Origin: an uncultured Pelagibacteraceae bacterium
GTDB lineage: Bacteria > Pseudomonadota > Alphaproteobacteria > Pelagibacterales > Pelagibacteraceae
Assembly: GCA_902574695.1 (NCBI GenBank)
Contig: CACGON010000002.1
Coordinates: 45,001-109,000, forward strand
DNA: 64,000 nt
Direction of reading: 5' to 3'
Numbering within the stretch: position 1 is the stretch's first letter; every line of letters begins with the position of its first letter. Below, piece after piece: positions 9,895-18,514 of this stretch. The notes beneath the pieces are model-generated. The model had not been told where the DNA came from. It did no database searches and saw nothing but the letters and a program-made list of their open reading frames with translations. The translations under genes were made by a program, and so were the position numbers.

Positions 9895-12447
9895 ATGCTT
9901 AACCCATTAAAAATATTATCTAAATTTATCAAGTCTCACAATCAAAAAGAGCTAGATAAACTAAAAATATTTGTTGATAAAGTAAATAATCTTGAAAATG
10001 AAATATCTAAAATAAATGATAATGATTTTCCAAAAAAAACTTTAGAACTTAAGCAAAGATTGAAAGAAGAACAAAATATTGAGGAAATTTTACCTGAAGC
10101 TTTTGCAATGGTAAGAGAGGCGTCTAAAAGAACCAGGGGTGAAAGACATTATGATGTTCAAATAATGGGGGGAGTAGTTCTGCATAATGGTGGAATTTCA
10201 GAAATGAAAACTGGTGAGGGAAAAACTATAACAATTGCATTGGCAGCTTTTTTAAATTCATTAAATGGTAAAGGAGTTCACGTAGTCACTGTAAATGACT
10301 ATTTGGCTCGAAGAGACTGTATAGAGATGAATAAAATTTATGAATTTTTAGGAATTAAAGCAGGGTATATATCAAATGGCCAAGATGATGAAGAAAGAGC
10401 AAAAAATTATAATGCTGATATTACCTATGCAACAAATAGCGAGCTTGGTTTTGACTATTTAAGAGATAATATGAAGTTTCGATTAGACGAATTAGTTCAA
10501 AGAGATCATAAATTTGCAATAGTTGATGAAATAGATTCTTGCTTAATTGATGAAGCCAGAACTCCCTTAGTTATATCTGGCGCAGCTGAGGATAAAACTG
10601 GTCAATATTTATCAATTGATAAATTGGTTAAGAGATTAAAAAACTCAGATTTTGAAATTGATGAAAAAGACAAGAATATTTTTTTAACAAATGAAGGAAT
10701 TTCTAATGTAGAGAAAATATTTTCTGAGGCAAATATTTTAAAAAATAATAACTTCTATGACCCTGAAAACTTATCTTTAGTTCATCATGTAAACCAAGCT
10801 TTGAGAGCAAATCATCTTTATCATAAGGGTAAAGATTACATTGTACAGGAGGGTATATTAAAAATAATTGACGAATTAACTGGACGAATATTAGAGGGGA
10901 GAAGATATGGAGATGGTTTACACCAAGCTTTAGAAGCAAAAGAAAAAATAGAGGTACAAAATGAAAATCAAACATTAGCTTCAATTACATATCAAAATTA
11001 TTTTAAACTTTATGAAAAACTGTCCGGTTGTACAGGAACCGCACTAACGGAAGCTGAGGAGTTTTTAGAAATCTATAATTTATCAGTTACAGTAATTCCA
11101 ACTAACAAAAAAATGATACGTAAAGACTGGAATGATCAGATATTTAGAACTGAGGATGAAAAAAATAATGCCATAATTAAGAAAATTTCAGAGTGTTATA
11201 AATCTGGTCAACCAGTACTTATTTTTACCTCAAGTATAAATAAATCTGAACAATATTCATCTTTATTAAATAAAGTTAAAATACCCCATGTAGTTTTGAA
11301 TGCAAAAAATCATGAAAAAGAAGCAGAAATTATTGCCAACGCTGGTAAGGAAAATTCTGTAATAATAACAACAAGCATTTCTGGTCGAGGAGTTGATATC
11401 CAGCTTGGAGGTAAAAAAGGCGTTTTTAATTCTGACAAGCTTAAAGATGAAAAAGATAAAATAAAAGCACTCGGTGGATTGTTTGTAATTGGCACTGAAA
11501 GGATGGAGTCTAGAAGAGTTGACAATCAGGCAAGAGGTAGATCTGGAAGGCAAGGAGATGAAGGAAATTCAATATTTTTTGTAAGTTTAGATGATGATTT
11601 AATGAGAATATTTGGTTCAGATTCAATGAATAAAATTCTTGAGAAATTGGGATTAAAAGATGGAGAAAGCATTGATCATCCATGGATAAATAAGGCCTTG
11701 GAAAGGGCTCAGCAAAAAGTTGAGGCAAGAAACTTTGACATCAGAAAAACACTACTTAAATTTGATAATGTTCTTAATGACCAAAGACATGTAATTTTCA
11801 ATCAAAGAAAAAATATTATGAATAAGAATAATATTTTTGAAATTTCAGAGGAATTTTTAAAAGAGGCAATTGAAAATTTAATAGAACTCAAAAATTACTC
11901 AACGAATATAAACAGAAATAATGAGTTTATTGGAAAGATTAGATCCTTAATAGGAAAAAATTTGACTAATGAAGAAATCAATACTTTATGTAAAAAAAAT
12001 AATAAGGATTTAAATTTATATTTAAAGGACATTTTTAAGAACAAAAGAGATGAAAGAATTAAATTAATTGGAGAAGAACAAACAAAAGAGATTGAGAAGA
12101 GAATTTTTCTTCAAACAATAGATGCAAACTGGAAACTACATATTCAATATTTAGAGCAACTTAGACAGGTAATTGGTCTTAGGTCATATGGTCAAAGAGA
12201 CCCTCTTGTAGAATATAAAAAAGAGTCTTTTGCACTATTTGAAAATCTTCTAGATAAGTTGAAACTTGATTTAATTACGATCCTGATAAATTTACAAATT
12301 GTTCAAAAAAATGCAAATGAGGATGATGTTAAGTCAAATACAAAACCAAAATTAGATCCAAAATATGTTGGAAAAAAAATGAGTAGAAATGAGCCTTGCT
12401 TTTGTGGTTCAAATAAAAAATACAAACATTGTTGCGGAAGATTTTAA
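9895..12447 (+). CDS. secA: Preprotein translocase ATPase SecA
   Basis: Motor ATPase that drives unfolded proteins through the SecYEG channel. Walker A is MKTGEGKT (104-111), followed by the DEAD motif region IVDEIDSCLIDEARTP. The second nucleotide domain has GRSGRQGD. The C-terminal zinc motif CFCGS...HCC sits at the very end (about 836-848) and binds SecB and lipids. Length 850 is normal. A TATACA box 14 nt upstream of the ATG could be its -10. It ends in a TTAA tetranucleotide that is also the stop of accA on the other strand. Confidence 0.97.
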   Translation: MLNPLKILSKFIKSHNQKELDKLKIFVDKVNNLENEISKINDNDFPKKTLELKQRLKEEQNIEEILPEAFAMVREASKRTRGERHYDVQIMGGVVLHNGGISEMKTGEGKTITIALAAFLNSLNGKGVHVVTVNDYLARRDCIEMNKIYEFLGIKAGYISNGQDDEERAKNYNADITYATNSELGFDYLRDNMKFRLDELVQRDHKFAIVDEIDSCLIDEARTPLVISGAAEDKTGQYLSIDKLVKRLKNSDFEIDEKDKNIFLTNEGISNVEKIFSEANILKNNNFYDPENLSLVHHVNQALRANHLYHKGKDYIVQEGILKIIDELTGRILEGRRYGDGLHQALEAKEKIEVQNENQTLASITYQNYFKLYEKLSGCTGTALTEAEEFLEIYNLSVTVIPTNKKMIRKDWNDQIFRTEDEKNNAIIKKISECYKSGQPVLIFTSSINKSEQYSSLLNKVKIPHVVLNAKNHEKEAEIIANAGKENSVIITTSISGRGVDIQLGGKKGVFNSDKLKDEKDKIKALGGLFVIGTERMESRRVDNQARGRSGRQGDEGNSIFFVSLDDDLMRIFGSDSMNKILEKLGLKDGESIDHPWINKALERAQQKVEARNFDIRKTLLKFDNVLNDQRHVIFNQRKNIMNKNNIFEISEEFLKEAIENLIELKNYSTNINRNNEFIGKIRSLIGKNLTNEEINTLCKKNNKDLNLYLKDIFKNKRDERIKLIGEEQTKEIEKRIFLQTIDANWKLHIQYLEQLRQVIGLRSYGQRDPLVEYKKESFALFENLLDKLKLDLITILINLQIVQKNANEDDVKSNTKPKLDPKYVGKKMSRNEPCFCGSNKKYKHCCGRF

Positions 12448-13544
12448 GCTAAATATATTCCGAGAAGAGCAATTAATAATAGACCAATTAAAATAAAAAT
12501 ATTTTTTTTCTTAAATTTATTAAAAAAACTATAAATAGCACTATTTTCAACAGACAATGATTTTTTCGCACTAGAGGATGGTGCAAAACCTTTATTTCTT
12601 CCAATTGATAAAAACTTTTCTTTTCTTTGATCGTATATATCATTACGTGATAAAGCTGAAAACTCATTTAAATTTTTTTCTAAAGATTTTTTTACTTCAT
12701 CCAATATAAAATTTTTATCTCTGTGAGCGCCACCGATTGGTTCCTTTATTATTTCGTCAATTACTTTTAATTCTAATAAATCTTTTGATGAGAGCTTCAT
12801 CGCAGTAGCGGCTTCAAGGGTTTTTTTTGGATCTCGCCAAAGTATTGTTGCACATCCCTCTGGTGATATAACTGAGTAAATAGCATTCTCTAACATTATA
12901 ACTTTACTGGATGATGCTAGTGCTATTGCTCCACCTGACCCTCCTTCTCCGATAATAATAGAAATTGAGGGAACTTTAAGTTCCATGCTACATTCTATAG
13001 ATTTAGCTATAGCTTCGGCTTGACCTCGCTCCTCAGCACCAACTCCTGGATAAGCTCCAGGTGTATCAACAAATATGATAATTGGAATATTGAATTTATC
13101 AGCAAGCTTCATCAATCTTATAGATTTTCTATAACCCTCAGGTCTCATCATTCCAAAATTACGATCAAGTCTGGTTTCTAAATCGTCACCTTTTTCTTGG
13201 CCTATGATAAGAACTGACTGACCATTAAATTTTCCAAATCCTGTAATAACTGATTTATCCTCGCCATAAAATCGATCGCCAGATAAAGAGATAAAATCGG
13301 TAAATAAATTATCAATAAAAAATTTAGATTTTGGCCTATCTTCGTGTCTTGCTACTAAAGTTTTTTGCCATGGATCTAAATTTGAATAAATTTTTTTTAG
13401 CTTACTATCAATTTCTGTTTCAAGGTCTGATATTTTGTTAGTATTAACTTCAGAAAGACCTTCGTTGTTATAGGGATCTTTTAGTGCTTCTAGCTCTTTT
13501 TCAAGGTCTTTTATGTCTAATTCAAAATTTAAATAGTTTTTCAT
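12444..13544 (-). CDS. accA: Acetyl-CoA carboxylase carboxyltransferase subunit alpha, with C-terminal membrane segment
   Basis: Alpha half of the carboxyltransferase that makes malonyl-CoA for fatty acid synthesis. Residues 1 to about 318 match the usual full-length AccA, including the crotonase-fold core GEGGSGGAIALA and ISPEGCATILWRD. What is odd is an extra tail of about 48 residues: a linker (320-346) and a strongly hydrophobic segment (348-366, ILIGLLLIALLGIYLA) preceded by FKKK. This looks like a tail anchor with the enzyme on the cytoplasmic side. It reads into the 3' end of secA by 4 nt. The enzyme call is firm; membrane attachment is inferred. Confidence 0.93.
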   Translation of the reverse strand: MKNYLNFELDIKDLEKELEALKDPYNNEGLSEVNTNKISDLETEIDSKLKKIYSNLDPWQKTLVARHEDRPKSKFFIDNLFTDFISLSGDRFYGEDKSVITGFGKFNGQSVLIIGQEKGDDLETRLDRNFGMMRPEGYRKSIRLMKLADKFNIPIIIFVDTPGAYPGVGAEERGQAEAIAKSIECSMELKVPSISIIIGEGGSGGAIALASSSKVIMLENAIYSVISPEGCATILWRDPKKTLEAATAMKLSSKDLLELKVIDEIIKEPIGGAHRDKNFILDEVKKSLEKNLNEFSALSRNDIYDQRKEKFLSIGRNKGFAPSSSAKKSLSVENSAIYSFFNKFKKKNIFILIGLLLIALLGIYLA

Positions 13545-13600
13545 ATAATTATAGTCTTTATAAACTAAAAATAGGCAATAAAATGGTAAAATAAACTATT

Positions 13601-15784
13601 ATGAAAAAAAAGGAACAATTTATAAAAATCTTAGATTTATCAGTATCTAAGGTACTTTTAAAATTCATTAACAAAGAACTTTTGCCAGGAACTGGGTTAT
13701 CCAAAACTCGATTTTGGAAAGGTTTTAATAAAGCAGTTCATGAACTAAAGCCAAAAAATAAAAAATTAATTGAAACTAGAGAAAAAATACAGAAATCTTT
13801 AGACTCATATAATTTAAGTAATAAAGGCAAAAGGATAAACTTAAAAAAATATAAAAATTTTTTGAAGAAGATTGGATATCTTAAAAAAACAGGTTCAAAT
13901 TTTAAAATTCAAACAAAAAATTTAGATATAGAAATTTCAAATATATGTGGTCCTCAGCTTGTTTGTCCAGTTTCTAACGCAAGATTTTTACTTAATGCAG
14001 CGAATGCTAGATGGGTAAGTTTATACGATAGTTTATATGGAACAAACATTATTCCTGAAACAAAAGGTGCGGTTAAAGGAAATACATATAACCCAATTAG
14101 AGGAAAAAAGGTTATTGATTATGCTCGTAAACTTTTAGATAAATATGTTCCTCTGAAATATCAAAAATGGCAAACTCTAACTGAAATACCAAGCATAAAA
14201 AATGGAAAATTAAATTTTGAATTAAAAAATAAAAAACAGTTGGTTGGTTATAAAAAAAATAAAAATAAATTGGTTTCTTTGTTATTTGTTAATAACAATC
14301 TCCATATTGATATTATTTTTGATCAAGGTGGTAAATTAGAAATAAATAACCCTGAAGGTAATCAAGATCCATTAAAAATACATGATATTTATTTAGAGTC
14401 CGCAATTTCAACAATCTGTGATCATGAGGATAGTGTGGCAGCAGTTGATGCAGAAGATAAAGTTTTAGGCTACAGAAATTGGCTGCATCTTATGAAGGGA
14501 AATTTAACTTCAAAATTTAAAAAAAACAACAAATCAATTATTAGAAAACTAAATAGAGATAGAAAATATATTTCAATGAGTGGTAAAAATATTGTCTTAC
14601 ATGGCAGATCTTTGTTGCTTAATAGAAATGTCGGTCACCTAATGACAAATCCTTCAATTCTTTTAAAAGATGGATCAGAGTGTCCAGAGGGTATTTTAGA
14701 TGCATTTATTACGTCTACGGCTTGTATTCACGACTTTAAAAGAAAAGGTAATTCAAGAAACAATTCAATTTATATTGTTAAACCAAAGATGCATGGGCCA
14801 GAGGAGTGTGCTTTTACAAATTTAATTTTTGAAAAAGTTGAAAAAGTTTTAAATCTTAAAAAAAATCAAATTTTATGTGGAATAATGGATGAAGAAAGAA
14901 GAACATCAGTAAACTTAAAAGAATGTATTAGAATTTTAAAAAAAAGGGTATTTTTTATAAATACAGGATTTTTAGATAGAACTGGAGATGAAATACATAC
15001 ATCAATGGAAATTGGGCCAATGATTTTAAAGGGAGATATGAAATCATCGAAATGGATTTCTGCTTACGAGAATAATAACGTTGATGTTGGGTTAATGTGT
15101 GGTTTCTCTAAAAAAGCTCAAATAGGTAAAGGAATGTGGGCAATGCCAGATTTGCTTGGAGAAATGCTTAAGCAAAAAATATCACATCCTTTATCAGGAG
15201 CAAACTGTGCATGGGTACCTTCACCAACAGCAGCAGCTATACATGCTCTACATTATCACGATGTTGATGTATTTTCTTTGCATAATAAAATAAAGAAAAG
15301 AAAACCTGCAAAATTAGATGATTTATTAACTATACCAATTGACCATAAACAAAATTGGAAAAATGAACAAATAGAAAAAGAATTAAAAAATAATGCACAA
15401 GGTATTTTGGGTTATGTTGTTCGTTGGATTGATCAATCTGTAGGATGTTCAAAAGTACCAGATATAAATGGAGTTGGTTTAATGGAAGACAGAGCAACAT
15501 GCAGAATTAGCAGTCAGCATATAGCTAATTGGCTACATCATGGAATATGTAGTAAAAAACAAGTTCTAGAAATTATGAAAAAAATGGCAAAAGTTGTCGA
15601 TAATCAAAACCTCAAAGATCGTAGCATGAAGGGCCAAGAGCCATATCAACCTATGGCTGGAAATTTTGATAAATCCATAGCATTTAAAGCTGCATGTGAT
15701 TTAGTTTTTCATGGAAAGTTCCAACCTTCTGGTTACACAGAACCATTGCTTCACTTTAACAGATTAATGAAAAAATCACTCTGA
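13601..15784 (+). CDS. glcB: Malate synthase G
   Basis: Condenses glyoxylate with acetyl-CoA to malate. This is the G isoform (727 residues). Motifs seen: GPQLVCPVSNARFLLNAANARW (shown here in part: about residues 116-137), the catalytic-barrel stretch MHGPEE (about 394-399), IMDEERRTSVNL (about 427-438), and FLDRTGDEIHTSMEIGPM. The C-terminal block VGCSKVPDINGVGLMEDRAT carries the conserved Asp/Cys region. The upstream gap is only 56 nt; I see no glycine riboswitch there. The end overlaps convergent recR by 9 nt. Confidence 0.96.
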   Translation: MKKKEQFIKILDLSVSKVLLKFINKELLPGTGLSKTRFWKGFNKAVHELKPKNKKLIETREKIQKSLDSYNLSNKGKRINLKKYKNFLKKIGYLKKTGSNFKIQTKNLDIEISNICGPQLVCPVSNARFLLNAANARWVSLYDSLYGTNIIPETKGAVKGNTYNPIRGKKVIDYARKLLDKYVPLKYQKWQTLTEIPSIKNGKLNFELKNKKQLVGYKKNKNKLVSLLFVNNNLHIDIIFDQGGKLEINNPEGNQDPLKIHDIYLESAISTICDHEDSVAAVDAEDKVLGYRNWLHLMKGNLTSKFKKNNKSIIRKLNRDRKYISMSGKNIVLHGRSLLLNRNVGHLMTNPSILLKDGSECPEGILDAFITSTACIHDFKRKGNSRNNSIYIVKPKMHGPEECAFTNLIFEKVEKVLNLKKNQILCGIMDEERRTSVNLKECIRILKKRVFFINTGFLDRTGDEIHTSMEIGPMILKGDMKSSKWISAYENNNVDVGLMCGFSKKAQIGKGMWAMPDLLGEMLKQKISHPLSGANCAWVPSPTAAAIHALHYHDVDVFSLHNKIKKRKPAKLDDLLTIPIDHKQNWKNEQIEKELKNNAQGILGYVVRWIDQSVGCSKVPDINGVGLMEDRATCRISSQHIANWLHHGICSKKQVLEIMKKMAKVVDNQNLKDRSMKGQEPYQPMAGNFDKSIAFKAACDLVFHGKFQPSGYTEPLLHFNRLMKKSL

Positions 15785-16384
15785 ATTCGATTTTAAGCCA
15801 GTCCTATTTTTAAAAGCTGAGTATAATGTACCGTCATCTAAGTTTTCAATTTCACCACCTATTGGTAAACCCTGAGCAAGTTTAGAAATTTTGACATTTG
15901 TATCTTTTAAAAAATCTTGAATATAATATGCTGTAGTTTGACCTTCCACAGTTGCACTTGTACAAATTATAACTTCTTCAATTTTTTGTGATACTACTCT
16001 TTTTTTAAGAGAGCTTAGAAGTAAATCTTCTTTTTTCTGCCCTAAAGAACTCAAAGTACCACCCAAAATATGAAAATATCCATCAAAAAAACCTGAGCTT
16101 TCAATGCTCCATTGATCAGCAATGTTTTCAACAACACAAATTTTTTTTGATCTTTTGCTGTTTTCATCACAATTATTACAATTATTATTTGATCTTAAGG
16201 AACCACATAAACTACATCTATTAATATTTTTATATACCTCTACTAAAACTTTTGCCATTGGTTTTAATAATTCCTCTCTATTATTTATCATTTTTAAGAT
16301 AATCCTTTTCGCAGATTTCGGTCCAAGGCCTGGTAGTTTCGAAATAATTTTGACTAAATATTCGATCTCTTCTAAATTTTGCAT
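15776..16384 (-). CDS. recR: Recombination mediator RecR
   Basis: Acts with RecF and RecO to load RecA on gapped DNA. The N-terminal helix-hairpin-helix (LPGLGPKSAKRI, 17-28), the zinc finger with C57, C60, C69, C72, and the Toprim domain (about 80-175, with ICTSATVEGQTT) are in the expected order. Length 202 is normal. It is the last gene of dnaX-ybaB-recR, a widely conserved cluster, 6 nt after ybaB. Confidence 0.96.
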   Translation of the reverse strand: MQNLEEIEYLVKIISKLPGLGPKSAKRIILKMINNREELLKPMAKVLVEVYKNINRCSLCGSLRSNNNCNNCDENSKRSKKICVVENIADQWSIESSGFFDGYFHILGGTLSSLGQKKEDLLLSSLKKRVVSQKIEEVIICTSATVEGQTTAYYIQDFLKDTNVKISKLAQGLPIGGEIENLDDGTLYSAFKNRTGLKSNSE

Positions 16385-16390
16385 AAAATT

Positions 16391-16708
16391 TTATAATGGC
16401 CATTTGAAACCGGGAATTCCAAATCCACCAGTTACTTTTGAAATTTCTTCAGAAGTTTTTGACTTCAGTTTATCTTTTGCATTATTATGAGCGGCAACAA
16501 TTAAATCCTCAATAACAGATTTATCCTCACTTATAATTTCAGAAGAAATCTCTATCTTAATCATTTCTCCCTCACCATTAAGGGTTACTTTGACAGAATT
16601 TGAACCTGATACTCCCTCAGCTTTAATACTTTTTATTTTCTCTTGGCTTTCCTTCATTTTTGCCTCTAATTCTTTTGCCTTATCTAAAATTTTTGAAAAA
16701 TCATTCAT
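16391..16708 (-). CDS. ybaB: YbaB/EbfC family nucleoid-associated protein
   Basis: Small DNA-binding dimer thought to organise the nucleoid. Residues 1-30 form a charged coiled helix. The conserved GEGEMIKIEIS-type core lies near 45-56, and DLIVAAHNNA near 68-77. Length 105 is normal. Its start overlaps the dnaX stop by 8 nt, the usual dnaX-ybaB-recR order. Confidence 0.94.
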   Translation of the reverse strand: MNDFSKILDKAKELEAKMKESQEKIKSIKAEGVSGSNSVKVTLNGEGEMIKIEISSEIISEDKSVIEDLIVAAHNNAKDKLKSKTSEEISKVTGGFGIPGFKWPL

Positions 16709-18371
16709 TTTTTATCTCCTCAACATCAATTAACTCAGCATCATCAAAACTTTTTAAAAAATTTTTATAAATATCAGTTTTTTTTATATTGCTGATCTTG
16801 TCTGATTTAAAATTTTTTAATGTTTCTTTTTTTGTTGACTCACCCTTTTCTTTAGAAAGAGTGATAATCCATCTTTCATTTGTCCAATCAAATAATTTTG
16901 TAGAAATATTTTTTACAAAGTCTTTACTCAAATTTTCATTAAAGGATATCTCAATTCTATTTTTTTCAAAACTCACTAGATTTACATTATTTTCTAGTTC
17001 ATACTTAAGCTCTATCTCCTTTTTAATATTGCACAAATTGATAAGTTCGTCTAAGGACTTAATATTAATCTCCTTTAAATCTTTTTTCTCGATATCCTTT
17101 TTTTTTGTGATATCTTCCTGAGAGAAATTTTTTATTTGTTCTATTGCACCACTTGCGGTTTTAGGGTTACCCTTTCTAGTATCAAAAGAAATTTTACCAT
17201 TGTCATTATTATTTTGAGAAATTTTTTCTTCTTTTCCTTCAGCTGATGAAATATTTTTTAAATAAAGTAATCTAATTAAAAACATTTCAAGCGCCAAATT
17301 TTGATTTGACACAATTTCAAGTTCTTGTAATGCCTTAATTGAAAACTGCCAAAATAAAACCAACAAATTATTATCAATTTTGTTAGCTAAATTTTTTATT
17401 AAATTATATTCTTCATCATTTAATAGGAAATTTGTACTTTCAATTTTTAAATAATTTATATTTTTTAAGTAATATAACATTTCTAAGAAATCATTTAAAA
17501 AAACTTTTGGCTCAATACCTTGGTTAAAGATCATTCTGTATTGATCTAAAACTTTTTCTTCTTCTCCCTTAAAAATAAGTTCAAATAAATTTATTAAAGA
17601 AGATTTATCAAAATATCCAAAAAGCTTTTGGGCTTGTTTGATGTCTAATGGTATATTTTTATCTGTAGAAATAATAGCTTTGTCTAACAAAGATAAGGCA
17701 TCTCTAACAGATCCTTCTGATATTTTTACTATTAATCTCAATGATTCATCTGTGATATTCCCATTTTCCTTTTCTTTTATCTTTTTAATAAAATTAAATA
17801 ACTCAAGTGTTTTTACCCTTGAAAGGTCAAATCTTTGGCACCTTGAAACTACCGTTACAGGTATTTTTTTTATCTCAGTTGTTGCAAAAATAAACTTTAA
17901 ACCGCCACCATTTTGGTATTGTGGTGGCTCCTCTAAAGTTTTAAGAAGTGCATTAAATGCCTGTTTACTTAACATGTGAACTTCATCAATTATGAAAATT
18001 TTATAACGCGCTATAGTTGGACCATATCTTGAAAAGTCTATTAAATCTCTAACATCGTCTACACCTGTTTTGCTTGCTGCATCCATTTCTAGTACATCAA
18101 TATGATTTGAGTTAGATATAGACTCGCAATTTTCACACATATTTTTCTTACAAATATTATCAATTCCATTTTTACAATTTAGAGCTTTTGCTATTATTCT
18201 TGCAGTTGTTGTTTTTCCAACACCTCTTATGCCAGTAAACAAGTACGCATTAGGAATTTTATTATCTTTAATTGAATTTATTATCGTTTCTTTAATTATA
18301 TCTTGGCCAATTAAATCATCAAAGACCATAGGTCTATATTTTAATGCAAGTACTTTTGATTTATTTGTCAT
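16701..18371 (-). CDS. dnaX: DNA polymerase III subunits tau/gamma
   Basis: ATPase of the clamp loader. The AAA+ domain has Walker A GIRGVGKTTT (47-56), a zinc-binding set of four Cys (C67, C74, C79, C82) and the DEVH Walker B (129-132). The sensor-1 region is IFATTEIKKIPVTVVSRCQRF (in part; about 161-181). Domain III runs to about 370, then a charged linker and a tau-specific tail to 556. A slippery A9-G run at codons 422-425 with an upstream Shine-Dalgarno-like element could also give a gamma-like form of about 435 residues (separate entry). The ATG lies 9 nt after the SRP RNA 3' end. Confidence 0.95.
   Translation of the reverse strand: MTNKSKVLALKYRPMVFDDLIGQDIIKETIINSIKDNKIPNAYLFTGIRGVGKTTTARIIAKALNCKNGIDNICKKNMCENCESISNSNHIDVLEMDAASKTGVDDVRDLIDFSRYGPTIARYKIFIIDEVHMLSKQAFNALLKTLEEPPQYQNGGGLKFIFATTEIKKIPVTVVSRCQRFDLSRVKTLELFNFIKKIKEKENGNITDESLRLIVKISEGSVRDALSLLDKAIISTDKNIPLDIKQAQKLFGYFDKSSLINLFELIFKGEEEKVLDQYRMIFNQGIEPKVFLNDFLEMLYYLKNINYLKIESTNFLLNDEEYNLIKNLANKIDNNLLVLFWQFSIKALQELEIVSNQNLALEMFLIRLLYLKNISSAEGKEEKISQNNNDNGKISFDTRKGNPKTASGAIEQIKNFSQEDITKKKDIEKKDLKEINIKSLDELINLCNIKKEIELKYELENNVNLVSFEKNRIEISFNENLSKDFVKNISTKLFDWTNERWIITLSKEKGESTKKETLKNFKSDKISNIKKTDIYKNFLKSFDDAELIDVEEIKNE
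17065..17119 (-). promoter_or_regulatory. Candidate dnaX programmed frameshift / slippage site
   Basis: On the minus strand codons 422-425 read ACA AAA AAA AAG, an A9 run (17098-17106) whose end is A AAA AAG in the phase used by E. coli dnaX. AGGAAG (17114-17119) precedes the heptamer by exactly 10 nt (17104-17113), as the AGGGAG element does in E. coli. A -1 shift adds 10 codons and stops at TAA (17065-17067), giving about 435 residues, near the 431 of E. coli gamma. An A9 run can also cause transcriptional slippage, as in Thermus dnaX. No strong downstream stem-loop is visible. Confidence 0.5.
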
Positions 18372-18380
18372 TTTATTTTA

Positions 18381-18464
18381 GGAGACTAGAACCTGAAAAA
18401 CTGTCTTTACGACTGCTTCCGTTAAGATCTGGTCGGGTTCAAGCAGCATTCACCTCTAGCCTCC
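18381..18464 (-). ncRNA. ffs: Signal recognition particle RNA (4.5S type)
   Basis: The minus-strand RNA begins GGAGGCTAGA and ends TCTAGTCTCC; these ends pair with one G-U wobble to close a long hairpin of 84 nt. The apical part carries the Ffh-binding signature: CAGA opposite GGAAGCAG, closed by UCU/GGA pairs around a UAAC tetraloop of the URRC class. This is the small bacterial SRP RNA. It lies just upstream of dnaX, a common alphaproteobacterial location. Only 9 nt separate its 3' end from the dnaX ATG, and no terminator fits between them. Confidence 0.92.
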
Positions 18465-18470
18465 AAATCT

Positions 18471-18500
18471 ATTATATCAGTAATATTTTTTATTCTACAA
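18471..18500 (-). promoter_or_regulatory. Promoter of the SRP RNA gene
   Basis: On the minus strand a perfect TATAAT (18471-18476) ends 6 nt before the first G of the SRP RNA. A weaker TTGTAG (18495-18500) lies 18 nt upstream of it. Spacing fits transcription start at 18464. It would also serve dnaX-ybaB-recR. Confidence 0.65.
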
Positions 18501-18514
18501 GAAGATAAAATAAA

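Noticed and set aside
11266-11728. Several minus-strand ORFs of 71-95 codons
   Set aside because: They are antisense to the conserved secA motor domains; AT-rich codon use leaves long open frames on the other strand.
13545-13600. Glycine riboswitch upstream of glcB
   Set aside because: The gap is 56 nt and lacks the conserved GG-rich aptamer cores; the RNA needs about 100 nt or more.
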